Positions 42,470 through 51,755 are shown, counted from the first letter of the stretch. The stretch is 54,415 nt of DNA from Chloroflexi bacterium B3_Chlor (GCA_005223035.1 NJBK01000016.1:1-54415), one strand, 5' to 3'. The notes: generated by a model not told the origin, from the letters alone. Program-made: numbers and translations.

Positions 42470-43312
42470 ATGCCCGGAGAGAGACGAGGACTGGGAAAGG
42501 GATTGGAGGCTTTGATCCCCACCGCCCCCGGAGCGCCCGGGGTGAGGGAGATCGACGTGGACAGCATTGTCCCCAATCCGAGGCAGCCCCGTCAGGCTCT
42601 GGATCCGCAGGCCCTTCAGGAATTGGCTACCTCCATCAAGGAGCAGGGTCTGGTTCAGCCCGTGGTGGTGACGCAAGTCGAGGGAAAGTATCAGCTCCTG
42701 GTGGGCGAGAGACGCTGGCGGGCGGCCAAGCTCGCTGGGCTGGAGATGGTGCCCGTGGTCATTCGCGAGGCCACGCCCCAGCAGATGGTGGAATTGGCTC
42801 TGGTCGAGAACCTGCAGAGGGAAGATCTGAACCCCTTGGAGACAGCGACTGCCTACCAACAGCTTGTGGAAGAGTTCGGTATGACCCAAAAGCAAGTCGC
42901 GGACAGGGTGGGAAAGAGCCGCGTTACCGTGACCAACACCTTGCGCTTGCTGAGTCTACCCGCCAAGGTGAAGGAGGCTCTGCTGGCAGACGACATCAGC
43001 GAGGGCCATGCGCGCGCCCTGTTGCGCCTCAGGGGCGAGAAGCAACAGATGCAGGTCCTGGAGGCCATCATGAAGGGCCAGCTAAGCGTGCGCCAGACAG
43101 AGCAACTGGTACGGCGCATGGTGGAGGGACCAAAGACCAGGCCCAAGCTCGCTGAGAAGTCGCCTGAGTTGAGAGCCCTGGAAGACAGATTCCGTCAGGC
43201 TTTGGGTACTAAGGTGAGCCTGAGCCGCGGCAGCAGAGGCGGCAAGTTGGTGATATACTTCTTTTCCGAAGAGGAACTGCAGGGGATATACGACCTCATA
43301 GTGGGAGACTAG
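42470..43312 (+). CDS. parB: Chromosome partitioning protein ParB/Spo0J
   Basis: 280 aa with AGGAGG before the ATG. N-terminal basic tail 'GERRGLGKGLEALIP' (ParA-stimulating), ParB/Srx CTPase domain with 'GERRWRAAKLAGL' and 'ALVENLQREDLNPLETA', then a helix-turn-helix (about 140-165, 'TQKQVADRVGKSRVTVTNTL') and a C-terminal dimerisation segment. It loads on parS sites. No parS-like palindrome (TGTTTCACGTGAAACA) is seen in the window. Confidence 0.96.
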   Translation: MPGERRGLGKGLEALIPTAPGAPGVREIDVDSIVPNPRQPRQALDPQALQELATSIKEQGLVQPVVVTQVEGKYQLLVGERRWRAAKLAGLEMVPVVIREATPQQMVELALVENLQREDLNPLETATAYQQLVEEFGMTQKQVADRVGKSRVTVTNTLRLLSLPAKVKEALLADDISEGHARALLRLRGEKQQMQVLEAIMKGQLSVRQTEQLVRRMVEGPKTRPKLAEKSPELRALEDRFRQALGTKVSLSRGSRGGKLVIYFFSEEELQGIYDLIVGD

Positions 43313-43717
43313 TTCAACCGGCGGCGCCTTGCGTCTGACTGGGGATTCTGAGTTATCAGCAGTAGCTGAGTCCGCACCAGGCAATATATGTTAAGTTTGC
43401 GTCGAAGATGCCCACGTCTAGCAGGTCTGCCCCCATCGCACGCCTTGCCTTTCCAAAGTCCGCAGCACTTTACTCCGTAGTTTGTCAGCCGCCCCAATTC
43501 TCCTATGTTACCTGGAGAAGCTTCTTCTTGACTCATGGGTCCACATCAGTGGGCAGAGAACTCAGATTACAGACAGCAGCGGGCATGGTCTAGGGTTTGC
43601 CGACACTGACTGACACATCACCCTTCCAAGCGGCGGAGCCTCGTGTCTGTGACGCATGAGCATGACACACAGGAAGGCGGACAGGTACGCGTCTGTTGCA
43701 CCGTGAAAGCCAGTGAA
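43313..43717. other. Gene-free stretch after parB
   Basis: 405 bp between convergent units. No convincing gene, RNA, terminator or repeat is seen. Confidence 0.5.
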
Positions 43718-44300
43718 TCACCGTGGACATTCTGACCTTAGTTTCTGGCACAGAGTTCTATACCTCTTTCTCGTACTGGCGAAGGCCCTCATTGTTTCCT
43801 CAAAGTCGGTATGGCCATAGCCCTCCGCGTCTCGGTTGCTATCAGCGATATGCACATTGACCGAGAGTTCTCCTGCCTTGCGTATGGCCTCCGCAGGGTC
43901 TTTCTCCTCAATATTCGTGTGGAAGGTATCGAGGTGGAGTTTCGTCGCCCTCAACCACACGTCTGAAACAAAACGCAGCCCCTGGTCCCCGTTGTTGATC
44001 AGGAAAGTCTCGTACCGATTGATCGGTTCCACAGCCAAGAAGATGCCCTCCTGCTCAGCCTACGCGGCGGCTTTCACCGATTCTACGGCGTAGTTCCATT
44101 CCCTCTCCGCTGCGGCCATGCGCTCCTCCTCACTTTCGAAATGGCCTACTGGGCTGGTCTTGGCCACGACTGGAGTTGCTGACAAAAAGCTCCATCCCAT
44201 AGACTGCATATGACTACGGAAAGCGGTGATACACTCTTCAGCGTGCAGGTCCTTGATATTCGTGCAGAGGGTATCGACTAGGACGACTCGTTCTTTGTCA
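43718..44300 (-). pseudogene. Decayed sugar-phosphate isomerase/epimerase (xylose-isomerase-like TIM barrel)
   Basis: Coding matches: 'DTLCTNIKDLHAEECITAF', 'SFLSATPVVAKTSPVGHF', 'EREWNYAVESVKAAA', then an in-frame amber TAG (44060-44062), then 'AEQEGIFLAVEPINRYETF', 'KLHLDTFHTNIEEKDPAEAI', 'VHIADSNRDAEGYGHTDFEE'. The frame is unbroken across the TAG. The N-terminal ~70 residues are missing and the C-terminus is scrambled after 'HTDFEE', so it is a pseudogene at the end of the sugar-acid operon. Its start overlaps the upstream gene end by about 20 bp. Confidence 0.75.
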
Positions 44301-45315
44301 GGCTGCTCGCATCTCTGGTCCCTCCCCCCTTCTTGGCAAGGTCGAGCAGATCGGTGCGTAATGGATACTTGCCACACTCTTTCACGGCTGTGGCGAAGGC
44401 CTTTGCGTTCTGCGGGGGGAAAGGGAGCCAATTCTCGGGGCCAGCAATGTAGCCGCCTCCTTCGCCAAGTAGGGCGATTTGCTCGAGAGCCTCCGCCCGC
44501 ACCTCGTCGGGGGTACCGCGGGTAAGGGTGTATTGGGTGTCGATTCCGCCCGCGAAGACGATGTGGTCACCATACTCTCTATTTAGCTTCGCCTGATCGT
44601 TAGCGTGTCTCTGGACCGGATGCAGGACGTCAACTCCGATCTCTACTAGATCGGGTACGATGGGCTCTATGTGGCCACATGAGTGGAAAAAGAAGAATAG
44701 CCCAGCCCGTTTGTAGACCTGTACGATCTCGGCCAGAAGGGGCTTGAAGAACTCACGGAACATGGGGGGCGAGATCAACAGCGACTTCTGCGAACCATAG
44801 TCGTCTGAAATCCAGCCCCCGTCGACGCCCAGGCGGACAAAGTGCTCGGCCATGCGTACTTGAAAATCAGCGATCTTTCGCAGTAGTGACTTCACTCTGT
44901 CGGGATCAGTCATGAGGGCCAAGAAGAGGTGTTCCATCCCCACTAGACTGTGGGCCCGCTCCATGAGGGTGAGACCATGCGTCCCCAGCATCAACCGAGA
45001 GGGATCCATTTCGCGTTTCACCGGCTCCAGCAGTCGAGGGTCGTCAGGGTCTGGCCAGACGTAGTCATCCAGGACTGTCAGGTCTGCCAGCGGGTGCTTC
45101 ACCGGATAGGGAAGCATCAGCCTAGGGTCGGATGCCTGCCACCCAATCCCCCACATGTCTGGGCCGCCCTCCTGTGGCGGAAAGGCCCCCTCGTACGGCA
45201 GCCGCTGAAAGGAACCCTCGTCATAAGGGTCGTCCGGCTTCATGGTTAGAAACCAGGGCACATGGTCAGGATGGTCGAAGGTGATCACTCGGATCAGGTT
45301 CTCCTTCGGATCCAC
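44278..45315 (-). CDS. Uroporphyrinogen decarboxylase-superfamily protein (MtaA/CmuA-like)
   Basis: 345 aa, GTG start seven bases after GGAGG. A UroD-type TIM barrel: N-terminal 'DPKENLIRVITFDHPDHVPW', 'GGWISDDYGSQKSLLISP', 'FFFHSCGHIEP' with the His-x-Cys zinc ligands of methyltransferase members, and 'GGIDTQYTLTRGTPDEVRAE'. The haem-pathway UroD arginines are not evident. MtaA/CmuA proteins move methyl groups to or from corrinoid cofactors; here the sugar-operon context suggests a related role on a methylated sugar, an inference. It follows a similar gene by 93 bp. Confidence 0.88.
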   Translation of the reverse strand: MDPKENLIRVITFDHPDHVPWFLTMKPDDPYDEGSFQRLPYEGAFPPQEGGPDMWGIGWQASDPRLMLPYPVKHPLADLTVLDDYVWPDPDDPRLLEPVKREMDPSRLMLGTHGLTLMERAHSLVGMEHLFLALMTDPDRVKSLLRKIADFQVRMAEHFVRLGVDGGWISDDYGSQKSLLISPPMFREFFKPLLAEIVQVYKRAGLFFFFHSCGHIEPIVPDLVEIGVDVLHPVQRHANDQAKLNREYGDHIVFAGGIDTQYTLTRGTPDEVRAEALEQIALLGEGGGYIAGPENWLPFPPQNAKAFATAVKECGKYPLRTDLLDLAKKGGGTRDASSLTKNESS

Positions 45316-45408
45316 TCACTTACCTCCGTTTCTAATGATAGGCTCAGTTCTAAACGAGCCGGTGGGGATCGCTCCAGCATCTGCTCCGCTGGTCTGAGCG
45401 GCCCAAGC

Positions 45409-46554
45409 CTAAGCGCGGATGGGATACTGGCCGTACTCATACGCAGCTTCGAAGAGAGCGACGATATTCTCCGGTGGTACCTCGGCCTGGATGTTGTGCA
45501 CCGAAGAGAAGACGAAGCCGCCGTCAGGCGCGAGATCGTGGATCCGCTTCTTGACCTCCTCTTTGACACCTTGAGGCGTGGCGAACGTCATCACTTCCGT
45601 GGCGTCTGCGCCTCCACCCCAGAAGACCAAGTCCCGGCCGAACTCCCGCTTGAGCCTGTCTGTCTCCATATCCTTGGCCGAAACTTGGACGGGGTTAATG
45701 ATGTCCATTCCACTCTCGATGATGTCAGGCAGGGCCCAGTAAATGGCACCGCAGCTATGGAAGAACACCTTAGCCTCTGTCTTGCGGTGTATGAGGTCGG
45801 TCAAGCGCCGGTGACGGGGTTTGTGGATTTCACGATATAGGTCAGGTGAGAACATAGGCCCCTGCTGACCCCCCAGGTCATCGCCCAGCTCAACGAGGTG
45901 AACATAAGGCCCTACCTCATCCAACACAAAATCCCAGAATTCGAGTTGCCACTCCACCACCCTTTCGGCCAGAGCCTCCACGTACTTCTTGTTAGACGCC
46001 ATATCCCTGAATAGAGGCTCGATGCCGCGCAACCAGTACGAATGCTCGAACACCCCGGCGGTCGGACTGAAAATCATGACCGCTTTGTCCGTATTCTCCG
46101 ACAGGTCCTTGGCCTTATCAGCTAGCCCCTTGACGCGATTGGGGTCCCGGGGGTTCGGGAACTGGAATCCCTCCAGTTCCTCGATAGTCCCTTGTTTGAG
46201 GGGATGGTCGGCCAAGTCATACCAGTACCCGCCGGGAGGGCGCCGATAGAGAACCCCCCATTCGTCCACGTAGGTATCCGTAACCGGATCAACTTCCAGC
46301 TTCCAACCGGAGCCCGGGTTGGCAAAGAAGCCCACAACATCCGCGTGAAACATCTCTTTGACAGCCGGTGCCGGGTCCACGTTTTGCTGGAACATATCCA
46401 GGATCGGGGCCTCGTAGGCGGCCATCCCCAGGTGGTCCAGAAGCCTGCGGTGCGCCTCGTGATGTAGGGAGGTAACGAGTCCGCCGAAGTCTACGGGCAC
46501 ACGATCCGGCTCCTTGTGAGCCAGCGCCAGAAGGACCCTCTCTCGACTATTCAT
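45409..46554 (-). CDS. Uroporphyrinogen decarboxylase-superfamily protein, second paralogue
   Basis: 381 aa, AAGGAGG five bases before the ATG. 'MNSRERVLLALAHKEPDRVP' is the standard UroD-like methyltransferase start; 'HLVELGDDLGGQQGPMFSP' and 'VFFHSCGAIYWALPDII' (His-x-Cys) are the core; 'WGGGADATEVMTFATPQGV' and a Tyr-Pro-rich end follow. Only modestly similar to its neighbour, so the two may differ in substrate or act as a pair. It follows the KDPG aldolase gene by 83 bp. No corrinoid-binding protein gene is seen in the window. Confidence 0.88.
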   Translation of the reverse strand: MNSRERVLLALAHKEPDRVPVDFGGLVTSLHHEAHRRLLDHLGMAAYEAPILDMFQQNVDPAPAVKEMFHADVVGFFANPGSGWKLEVDPVTDTYVDEWGVLYRRPPGGYWYDLADHPLKQGTIEELEGFQFPNPRDPNRVKGLADKAKDLSENTDKAVMIFSPTAGVFEHSYWLRGIEPLFRDMASNKKYVEALAERVVEWQLEFWDFVLDEVGPYVHLVELGDDLGGQQGPMFSPDLYREIHKPRHRRLTDLIHRKTEAKVFFHSCGAIYWALPDIIESGMDIINPVQVSAKDMETDRLKREFGRDLVFWGGGADATEVMTFATPQGVKEEVKKRIHDLAPDGGFVFSSVHNIQAEVPPENIVALFEAAYEYGQYPIRA

Positions 46555-46637
46555 CGCAACCTCCTTGATGTCGGAATCACCACTGCTCTAGCGTCAACGC
46601 CGAAAGCTACTACTCGACCACCGACACCAAACCTCCA

Positions 46638-47276
46638 CTATCCTCGCACCTGACGCACCACAGACATAGCGTCGCGCGCCAACTGGGTGATCTCACCGAA
46701 CCTGCCGGCCGAAATCAGGTTGGCCTTGACCAGCCAGCTCCCTCCGCAGCAGTGGACGCTCGGGTGAGCTAGGTAGTCTGCCAGATTCTCAAGATTGATA
46801 CCCCCCGTGGGGATGAATTTGACGCCTACGTAAGGAGCCGCGATAGCCTTCAGTGTGTTGATGCCACCCAACGCCTCGGCAGGGAAGAACTTGAGTATGT
46901 GCAACCCCTTGTCCAAGGCCATATCGATCTCGGTCGGTGTTGCCACCCCGGGGGTGACGGGTATCTCATTCTGCACGCACCAATCGACCACCTTCTGATT
47001 GAACCCGGGGGAGACGATGAATTGAGCGCCTGCAGAGACCGCCCGATCAGCCTGATCTACCGAGAGCACAGTCCCCGCCCCGAGGACGATTTCCGGCAGG
47101 CTTGAGGAGATCCCTCGAATTGCCTCCTCAGCTGCTGCCGTCCGAAAAGTGATCTCGGCACATGGCAGCCCGCCTGCTAACAAGGCTCTGCCAAGTTCGA
47201 CGGCATCCTCGGCTCGCTCGATCGCGACGACCGGCACCAAACCCAGGTCACCCAAGGTATCAAGAGTCTCTTGCAT
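46638..47276 (-). CDS. eda: KDPG / 4-hydroxy-2-oxoglutarate aldolase
   Basis: 212 aa from the ATG at 47276, with AGGAGG six bases upstream; the frame extends 5' without a site. Class I aldolase: catalytic E41 in 'CAEITFRT', phosphate region 'GAGTVLSVDQA', Schiff-base K129 in 'LHILKFFPAEALGG', 'FIPTGGINLENLADYL'. Splits 2-keto-3-deoxy-6-phosphogluconate into pyruvate and glyceraldehyde 3-phosphate. Directly downstream of the KDG kinase gene, forming the last two steps of hexuronate catabolism. Confidence 0.94.
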   Translation of the reverse strand: MQETLDTLGDLGLVPVVAIERAEDAVELGRALLAGGLPCAEITFRTAAAEEAIRGISSSLPEIVLGAGTVLSVDQADRAVSAGAQFIVSPGFNQKVVDWCVQNEIPVTPGVATPTEIDMALDKGLHILKFFPAEALGGINTLKAIAAPYVGVKFIPTGGINLENLADYLAHPSVHCCGGSWLVKANLISAGRFGEITQLARDAMSVVRQVRG

Positions 47277-47385
47277 TTCGTTCCTCCTCTTATGGTGTGT
47301 TTGTTCTCTAAAGACAACTGTCTCCGGCCAAAGGGTGAAGGTCTTCTGTCGCGGAGCGAATCGCACACACGCCTTCCTCGCTGCG

Positions 47386-48423
47386 CTAGCGTGAAACGCG
47401 GCCCGACACGTCGCCGCCGATCAGCCTCTCAACTTCGGCCACGGTCACCATATTGAAGTCTCCAACGATGGAGTGCTTCAGGCAAGAAGCGGCCACGGCG
47501 AAGTCGAGTGCCCGCTGGCGGTCGGCCCCGTAGGTCCGCAAGCCGTAAATCAACCCTCCCATGAACGCGTCGCCACCTCCCACCCGGTCCACGATATGGG
47601 TGATGTCATAGGTAGGACCCACGTAGAACTCTGCCTGGTCCCACAGCACCCCCGACCAGGTGTTGTGACTGGCCGAAATCGAGCCGCGCAACGTGATGGC
47701 AATGCTCTTCAAATTGGGGAAGCGCCTTGCCACCTCCTCGCACACGTAGCGATACTTTTCGGCTTCTACCCTGCCCGCGATCACATCGGTCTCGGGCGCC
47801 TTGATGCCAAAGACCTTGTCAGCATCTTCCTCATTGCCGATGGCAATATCGGAGTGGGTCACCAAGTCGGGCATCACCTCCCTCGGCGTTTTGCCCCATT
47901 TCCACAGTTTCTTGCGGTAGTTCAGATCACAAGATACAGTCAGCCCCTTCTCTCTTGCCACCATGACCGCTTCCAAGCAAACGTCGGCCGTCCCGGCAGA
48001 GATGGCCGGAGTGATGCCGGTCCAGTGGAACCAGTCAGCGTCAGCGAAGACGCGCTTCCAGTCAATCATCCCGCGCTCGATAGTAGCGATGGCCGACCCT
48101 GCTCGGTCGTAGATCACCTTGCTGCCGCGCTGTACGGCGCCCATCTCCAAGAAATAGATGCCCAGTCGGTCGCCGCCGCGCACAATCTTGTCCACGCCCA
48201 CGCCATACTGGCGCAAGAACTGGACGCACGCATCCCCCAGATCGTTGTCCGGCAGGCGGGTGACGTAGTCAACTGGCGCACCGAAATTAGCCAGCGACAC
48301 GGCCACGTTGGCCTCACCGCCACCGTAGATCACGTCAAACGAGCGAGCCTGACCGAACCGCAGGAATCCCGGCGGCGATAGCCGCAACATGATCTCACCA
48401 AACGTTACCACCTTCTTGGCCAT
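47386..48423 (-). CDS. kdgK: 2-keto-3-deoxygluconate kinase (PfkB family)
   Basis: 345 aa from the ATG at 48423 (AAGGAGG 11 bases upstream). 'VVTFGEIMLRLSPPGFLRFG' and 'GGGEANVAVSLANFG' are KDG-kinase-like; 'DRVGGGDAFMGGLIYGL' is PfkB signature 2 with the catalytic Asp. Phosphorylates KDG to KDPG, the substrate of the aldolase encoded next. Neighbour to the FGGY kinase; cytoplasmic. Confidence 0.92.
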   Translation of the reverse strand: MAKKVVTFGEIMLRLSPPGFLRFGQARSFDVIYGGGEANVAVSLANFGAPVDYVTRLPDNDLGDACVQFLRQYGVGVDKIVRGGDRLGIYFLEMGAVQRGSKVIYDRAGSAIATIERGMIDWKRVFADADWFHWTGITPAISAGTADVCLEAVMVAREKGLTVSCDLNYRKKLWKWGKTPREVMPDLVTHSDIAIGNEEDADKVFGIKAPETDVIAGRVEAEKYRYVCEEVARRFPNLKSIAITLRGSISASHNTWSGVLWDQAEFYVGPTYDITHIVDRVGGGDAFMGGLIYGLRTYGADRQRALDFAVAASCLKHSIVGDFNMVTVAEVERLIGGDVSGRVSR

Positions 48424-48521
48424 TTTCACTCTAGCCTCCTTCCACAATCAGGGGAGATCGATACCACGCTCGTTCGCTGTCGCAAAGACCTGATCACAGG
48501 CTTACTTCAGCAACCGACGCC

Positions 48522-50051
48522 TCATGATACTCCCGCCATCATGTCATAAATGGGCACCAGCGCCTGATAGGCGGCCTCGAAGATAGGATAGGTTTGGTCA
48601 TAAGCTGCCTGGGCGGCAGGATCGGGCTCGATGATCTCAGTCACCTGATTCATCGTCTCGATCATCGAGAAATCTGGGTACAAGCCGACGCCAACGCCAC
48701 CGGCCAGCGCTGCCCCCATTGAGGTCGCCTCCTCGAGTATAGCCAGCCGGTGCACAGGCATACCGTATACGCTAGCCATCATCCGGTTCCAGAAGCGCCC
48801 ACGAGCGCCACCCCCGATGAGACGCATCGCTTCAATCTGAGCGCCCTGCGACCTGAAAGCATCAAGAATCACGCGTAGGTTGAGACTAATGCCTTCCAAC
48901 ACGGCGCGGATCATGTCGGCCCGCGTGTGTCGGATTGTCAGTCCAACGAACGCGCCCCGCGCGCGCGGGTTCCAGCGCGGACTGCGCTCGCCTAGAAGAT
49001 AGGGTAGGAAGATCAGCCCGTTGGCTCCGGCGGGTGAGTTCTCGGCCTCAAGGTTCATCAACTCATAGGGGCTGATCCCTAGCGCTTCAGCGGCCTCCAC
49101 CTCAACGGAGCATAGCTGGTCGCGGGTCCATTGGTAAGATCCGCCCGCAGCCTGCATGGTGCCAGTAGGCATGAACATATTTGGCACTACGTGCCCGAAG
49201 GTAAAGGTCCTGAAGTCGGGATCATAGATTGGCTTCTCACTCGCGAGCGCTATCCAGGAAGATGAGCCGATATAGTTGTAGGCGGCCCCTTCGCTCACGA
49301 CCCCTGCGCCTGCCGCAGCGCATGCGCCGTCACCACCCCCGATTACCACTGGCGTCCCTGCCGCCACACCGACTTCGTCAGCAACTTCGGGCAGCACTTC
49401 ACCCACCACGTCAATTGATCGGCGCAACTCGGGCAGTTGAGCAGGGTCAAGTTCCACAGCTTCGACAATACGCTCAGACCATTCGCCCCGCTCCAGATCA
49501 TAGAGGTTCATACCCGACGCATCCGATGGCTCAGTTACGAAGACGCCTGTCAGCCGGGCAACAATGGCGTCTTTGGCGTGGGCAAACTTGTAGGTTGCCT
49601 CGTAGATGTCGGGTTGATGATCGCGTACCCAGAGTATCTTGGACAGCGAGTACGAGGCGCTGAGGCGGTGTCCGGTGACGCGATAAACCTCTTCCGCAGA
49701 AACGCGCTCGCCCACCCAACGCTCCTGCTCCACCGAACGCTGGTCGGCCCAGATGATGGCCTTGCGCAGTGGCCTGGCGTTCCTATCCAGCGGAACGCAG
49801 CCCATCATTTGCCCACTAAAAACGATGCAAGCTACTTCCTCGGCACGAACCCTGGTTTGCTGCAGCAGTTTACGTGTTGAACCGCACACGGCTTCCCACC
49901 AGTCCTCAGGGTCTTGCTCAGCCCAACTCGTATGGGCATACTCGGTGTCGTAGGTGCTCAAGGAGCTGCTCACTAGTGAGCCCTCTCGATCGTAGAGGGT
50001 CGCTTTGTTGCCCGTTGTGCCCAGATCGTGAGCGAGGATGTAGTTCTTCAT
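48522..50051 (-). CDS. FGGY-family carbohydrate kinase (xylulokinase-like)
   Basis: 509 aa from the ATG at 50051. FGGY N-lobe 'HDLGTTGNKATLYDREG', 'FSGQMMGCVPLD', 'IIWADQRS'; C-lobe 'VIGGGDGACAAAGAG', 'LIGGGARGRFWNRMMASVYG', 'EEATSMGAALAGG'. The layout is closest to xylulokinase or gluconate-type kinases, but substrate is not fixed by these motifs. It follows the sugar-binding lipoprotein gene after a terminator, so expression may be reduced relative to the transporter. Confidence 0.9.
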   Translation of the reverse strand: MKNYILAHDLGTTGNKATLYDREGSLVSSSLSTYDTEYAHTSWAEQDPEDWWEAVCGSTRKLLQQTRVRAEEVACIVFSGQMMGCVPLDRNARPLRKAIIWADQRSVEQERWVGERVSAEEVYRVTGHRLSASYSLSKILWVRDHQPDIYEATYKFAHAKDAIVARLTGVFVTEPSDASGMNLYDLERGEWSERIVEAVELDPAQLPELRRSIDVVGEVLPEVADEVGVAAGTPVVIGGGDGACAAAGAGVVSEGAAYNYIGSSSWIALASEKPIYDPDFRTFTFGHVVPNMFMPTGTMQAAGGSYQWTRDQLCSVEVEAAEALGISPYELMNLEAENSPAGANGLIFLPYLLGERSPRWNPRARGAFVGLTIRHTRADMIRAVLEGISLNLRVILDAFRSQGAQIEAMRLIGGGARGRFWNRMMASVYGMPVHRLAILEEATSMGAALAGGVGVGLYPDFSMIETMNQVTEIIEPDPAAQAAYDQTYPIFEAAYQALVPIYDMMAGVS

Positions 50052-50093
50052 CTCCCTTTCCCACAGGTACATTATGACAGGTGGTAAGAAGAG

Positions 50094-50129
50094 CGGGGCC
50101 TTTGGCCCGGGAGAGCGACAAAGGCCCCG
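50094..50129 (-). terminator. Terminator between the sugar-binding protein and FGGY kinase genes
   Basis: 11-bp CGGGGCCTTTG/CAAAGGCCCCG stem (50119-50129/50094-50104) followed on the minus strand by CTCTTCTT. It probably gives partial termination, so the transporter mRNA exceeds the catabolic mRNA. Confidence 0.65.
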
Positions 50130-50159
50130 CGTGCGCTCGCGTTCCGCCGCTCGGGTCTG

Positions 50160-51755
50160 CTAGTCCATGCCCATCATCGCGCGATAGAAAGCCTTCTGAT
50201 CCTCCCGACCTAGGCGCTCCGTGATCTCCTCCCACTCGTCGTAGGTGGTCTGCAGCGCCTCCGTCAGGTCCTCCTCGCCCGCGATCGCCGAGCTGACGTG
50301 GAGGTCTAGCACCGAGTCTATGTACTCCGGCTTGCCGGGGATGCGCAGGTCAATGAGCACGTTCGGGTTCTCTAGGTCCGCCCGGACAGCGTCCAGGTAT
50401 TCCCTGGCGTCTTGCTCGGCTACTGCACCCCACGCGTCGACCCAAATCGTCAGGTCACGCACGTGGCTGTAGCGATAGACGTTGAACCCGGTGTCGCCGA
50501 TCACCACGTCCTGAGCACTGATCTCTGGGCTGTTCAGGAACTTGATGAAGTCGTAGGCGCAATCCGGGTTCTCCGATGTCTGGGTGACGGCTCCCACCCA
50601 ACCGCCGAAGTTCAGCAGCGGCGCAGTGTTGGGCTCGTCCAGTGTCAGCCACGTCTGATTCTCGCGGTCCCACACCTCCAGCGAGCCGGGCCGTGGAGCG
50701 GTGCCACAGTCGCCGATGGCCGTAGGATCAGCCATAGCCGGATCCTCACACATGCCGGGGAACGTGCCCCATTCGATGGTCATGGCGATGTTACCCGTGC
50801 CTGGGAAGCCGGAGCGGATCTCTCCCACGTTCCACGCCTCCATCCCTGGAGGACCAAACGCGGTCATCTCCTTGTAGAGTTCGAGCCCCTTGAGCATGCA
50901 TGGCTCGTTGACCAGAGGCTCCATCGTCTCGGGGTCGAAATAGAGCTGGCCGCGGTATTGATCCGGACCCTCAGGACCAGGGGGTATCACGCAGTAGGGA
51001 GCCACAAAGTCCCAGAACCACCAGTGAGCCTGCTCGCCGCGGGCCATGGGCTGCGCCCAGCCATAGTCATCTTGGCCGTCGCCGCTCCAGTCCCAGCCAG
51101 TGAAGAACTCGGCCACATCGCGGAGTTGATCCATGGTCTCGGGGACTTGCAGGTCATACCCGTACTGGGCCTTGAAGTTGGCCTGGTTCGTCGCGTCCTC
51201 GAATAGGTGACGGCGGTAGAACAGAGAGTGAGTGTCGCCGTCCAGTGTCAGGGCGTAGTACTTGCCCTCCCACTTGGCGATGATCTCGCGGAAAGCCGGC
51301 AGCACGTCTTCCCAGTCTGGGTCCGTGTCCGGGTCCGCGATGTAGTCATCCAGCGGAACCAGATAGGGGGTGAAGTCGGGCAGCCAGGTGGCGCCCACTA
51401 CGAGTATGTCGTAGGCATGCACCCCGGTGGTGAAAGACGTCATGATCTGCGTGTAGAGATCCCCATAGGGTACCTCCAGCACTTCCACTTGCCCACCGGT
51501 GAGTTCGGTCCACTCGTCAGCGTGATCGAAGAGGGGCCCGGCGATATAGGGCCCCGGCTGGGTGACCGCAACCACCGTTACTCCGTCGCACATCTTGGCT
51601 TCCGGAGCAGGCGTGACCTCTACTATCACCGTCCGCTCAGGCCCAGGCACCTCAACCGTCTCCCTCACCGTTACCGGTGCAGGTGCAGCGCAGGCTGCCA
51701 GTACCAGGGACAGTCCAAACATGATCGTCATGAATAGAGATGCTTTCTTGAGCAC
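50160..51755 (-). CDS. ABC transporter sugar-binding lipoprotein
   Basis: 531 aa, GTG start seven bases after GGGAGG. Signal peptide and lipobox 'LVLAAC' (lipidated Cys about residue 21), then a Val/Pro/Glu-rich linker ('VTVRETVEVPGPERTVIVEV') before the type-I binding fold ('YGDLYTQIMTSFTTGVHAYD', 'DGDTHSLFYRRHLFED', 'FGGWVGAVTQTSENPDCAYD'). Resembles carbohydrate ABC binding proteins of the CUT1 family. Captures the sugar for the permeases encoded upstream in the operon. The linker style is common in Chloroflexota. Confidence 0.93.
   Translation of the reverse strand: MLKKASLFMTIMFGLSLVLAACAAPAPVTVRETVEVPGPERTVIVEVTPAPEAKMCDGVTVVAVTQPGPYIAGPLFDHADEWTELTGGQVEVLEVPYGDLYTQIMTSFTTGVHAYDILVVGATWLPDFTPYLVPLDDYIADPDTDPDWEDVLPAFREIIAKWEGKYYALTLDGDTHSLFYRRHLFEDATNQANFKAQYGYDLQVPETMDQLRDVAEFFTGWDWSGDGQDDYGWAQPMARGEQAHWWFWDFVAPYCVIPPGPEGPDQYRGQLYFDPETMEPLVNEPCMLKGLELYKEMTAFGPPGMEAWNVGEIRSGFPGTGNIAMTIEWGTFPGMCEDPAMADPTAIGDCGTAPRPGSLEVWDRENQTWLTLDEPNTAPLLNFGGWVGAVTQTSENPDCAYDFIKFLNSPEISAQDVVIGDTGFNVYRYSHVRDLTIWVDAWGAVAEQDAREYLDAVRADLENPNVLIDLRIPGKPEYIDSVLDLHVSSAIAGEEDLTEALQTTYDEWEEITERLGREDQKAFYRAMMGMD

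Noticed and set aside
41690..43717. parS site or replication origin near parAB
   Set aside because: No TGTTTCACGTGAAACA-like palindrome or DnaA-box cluster could be found by eye.
44060..44062. Amber codon read as pyrrolysine
   Set aside because: The gene is truncated at both ends, is not a methylamine methyltransferase, and no pyl genes are in the window; simple decay is more likely.
47473..48381. 302-codon frame antisense to kdgK
   Set aside because: Shadow of kdgK; composition is His/Val/Gly-rich without motifs.
50412..51206. 264-codon frame antisense to the binding-protein gene
   Set aside because: Shadow frame with no start signal.
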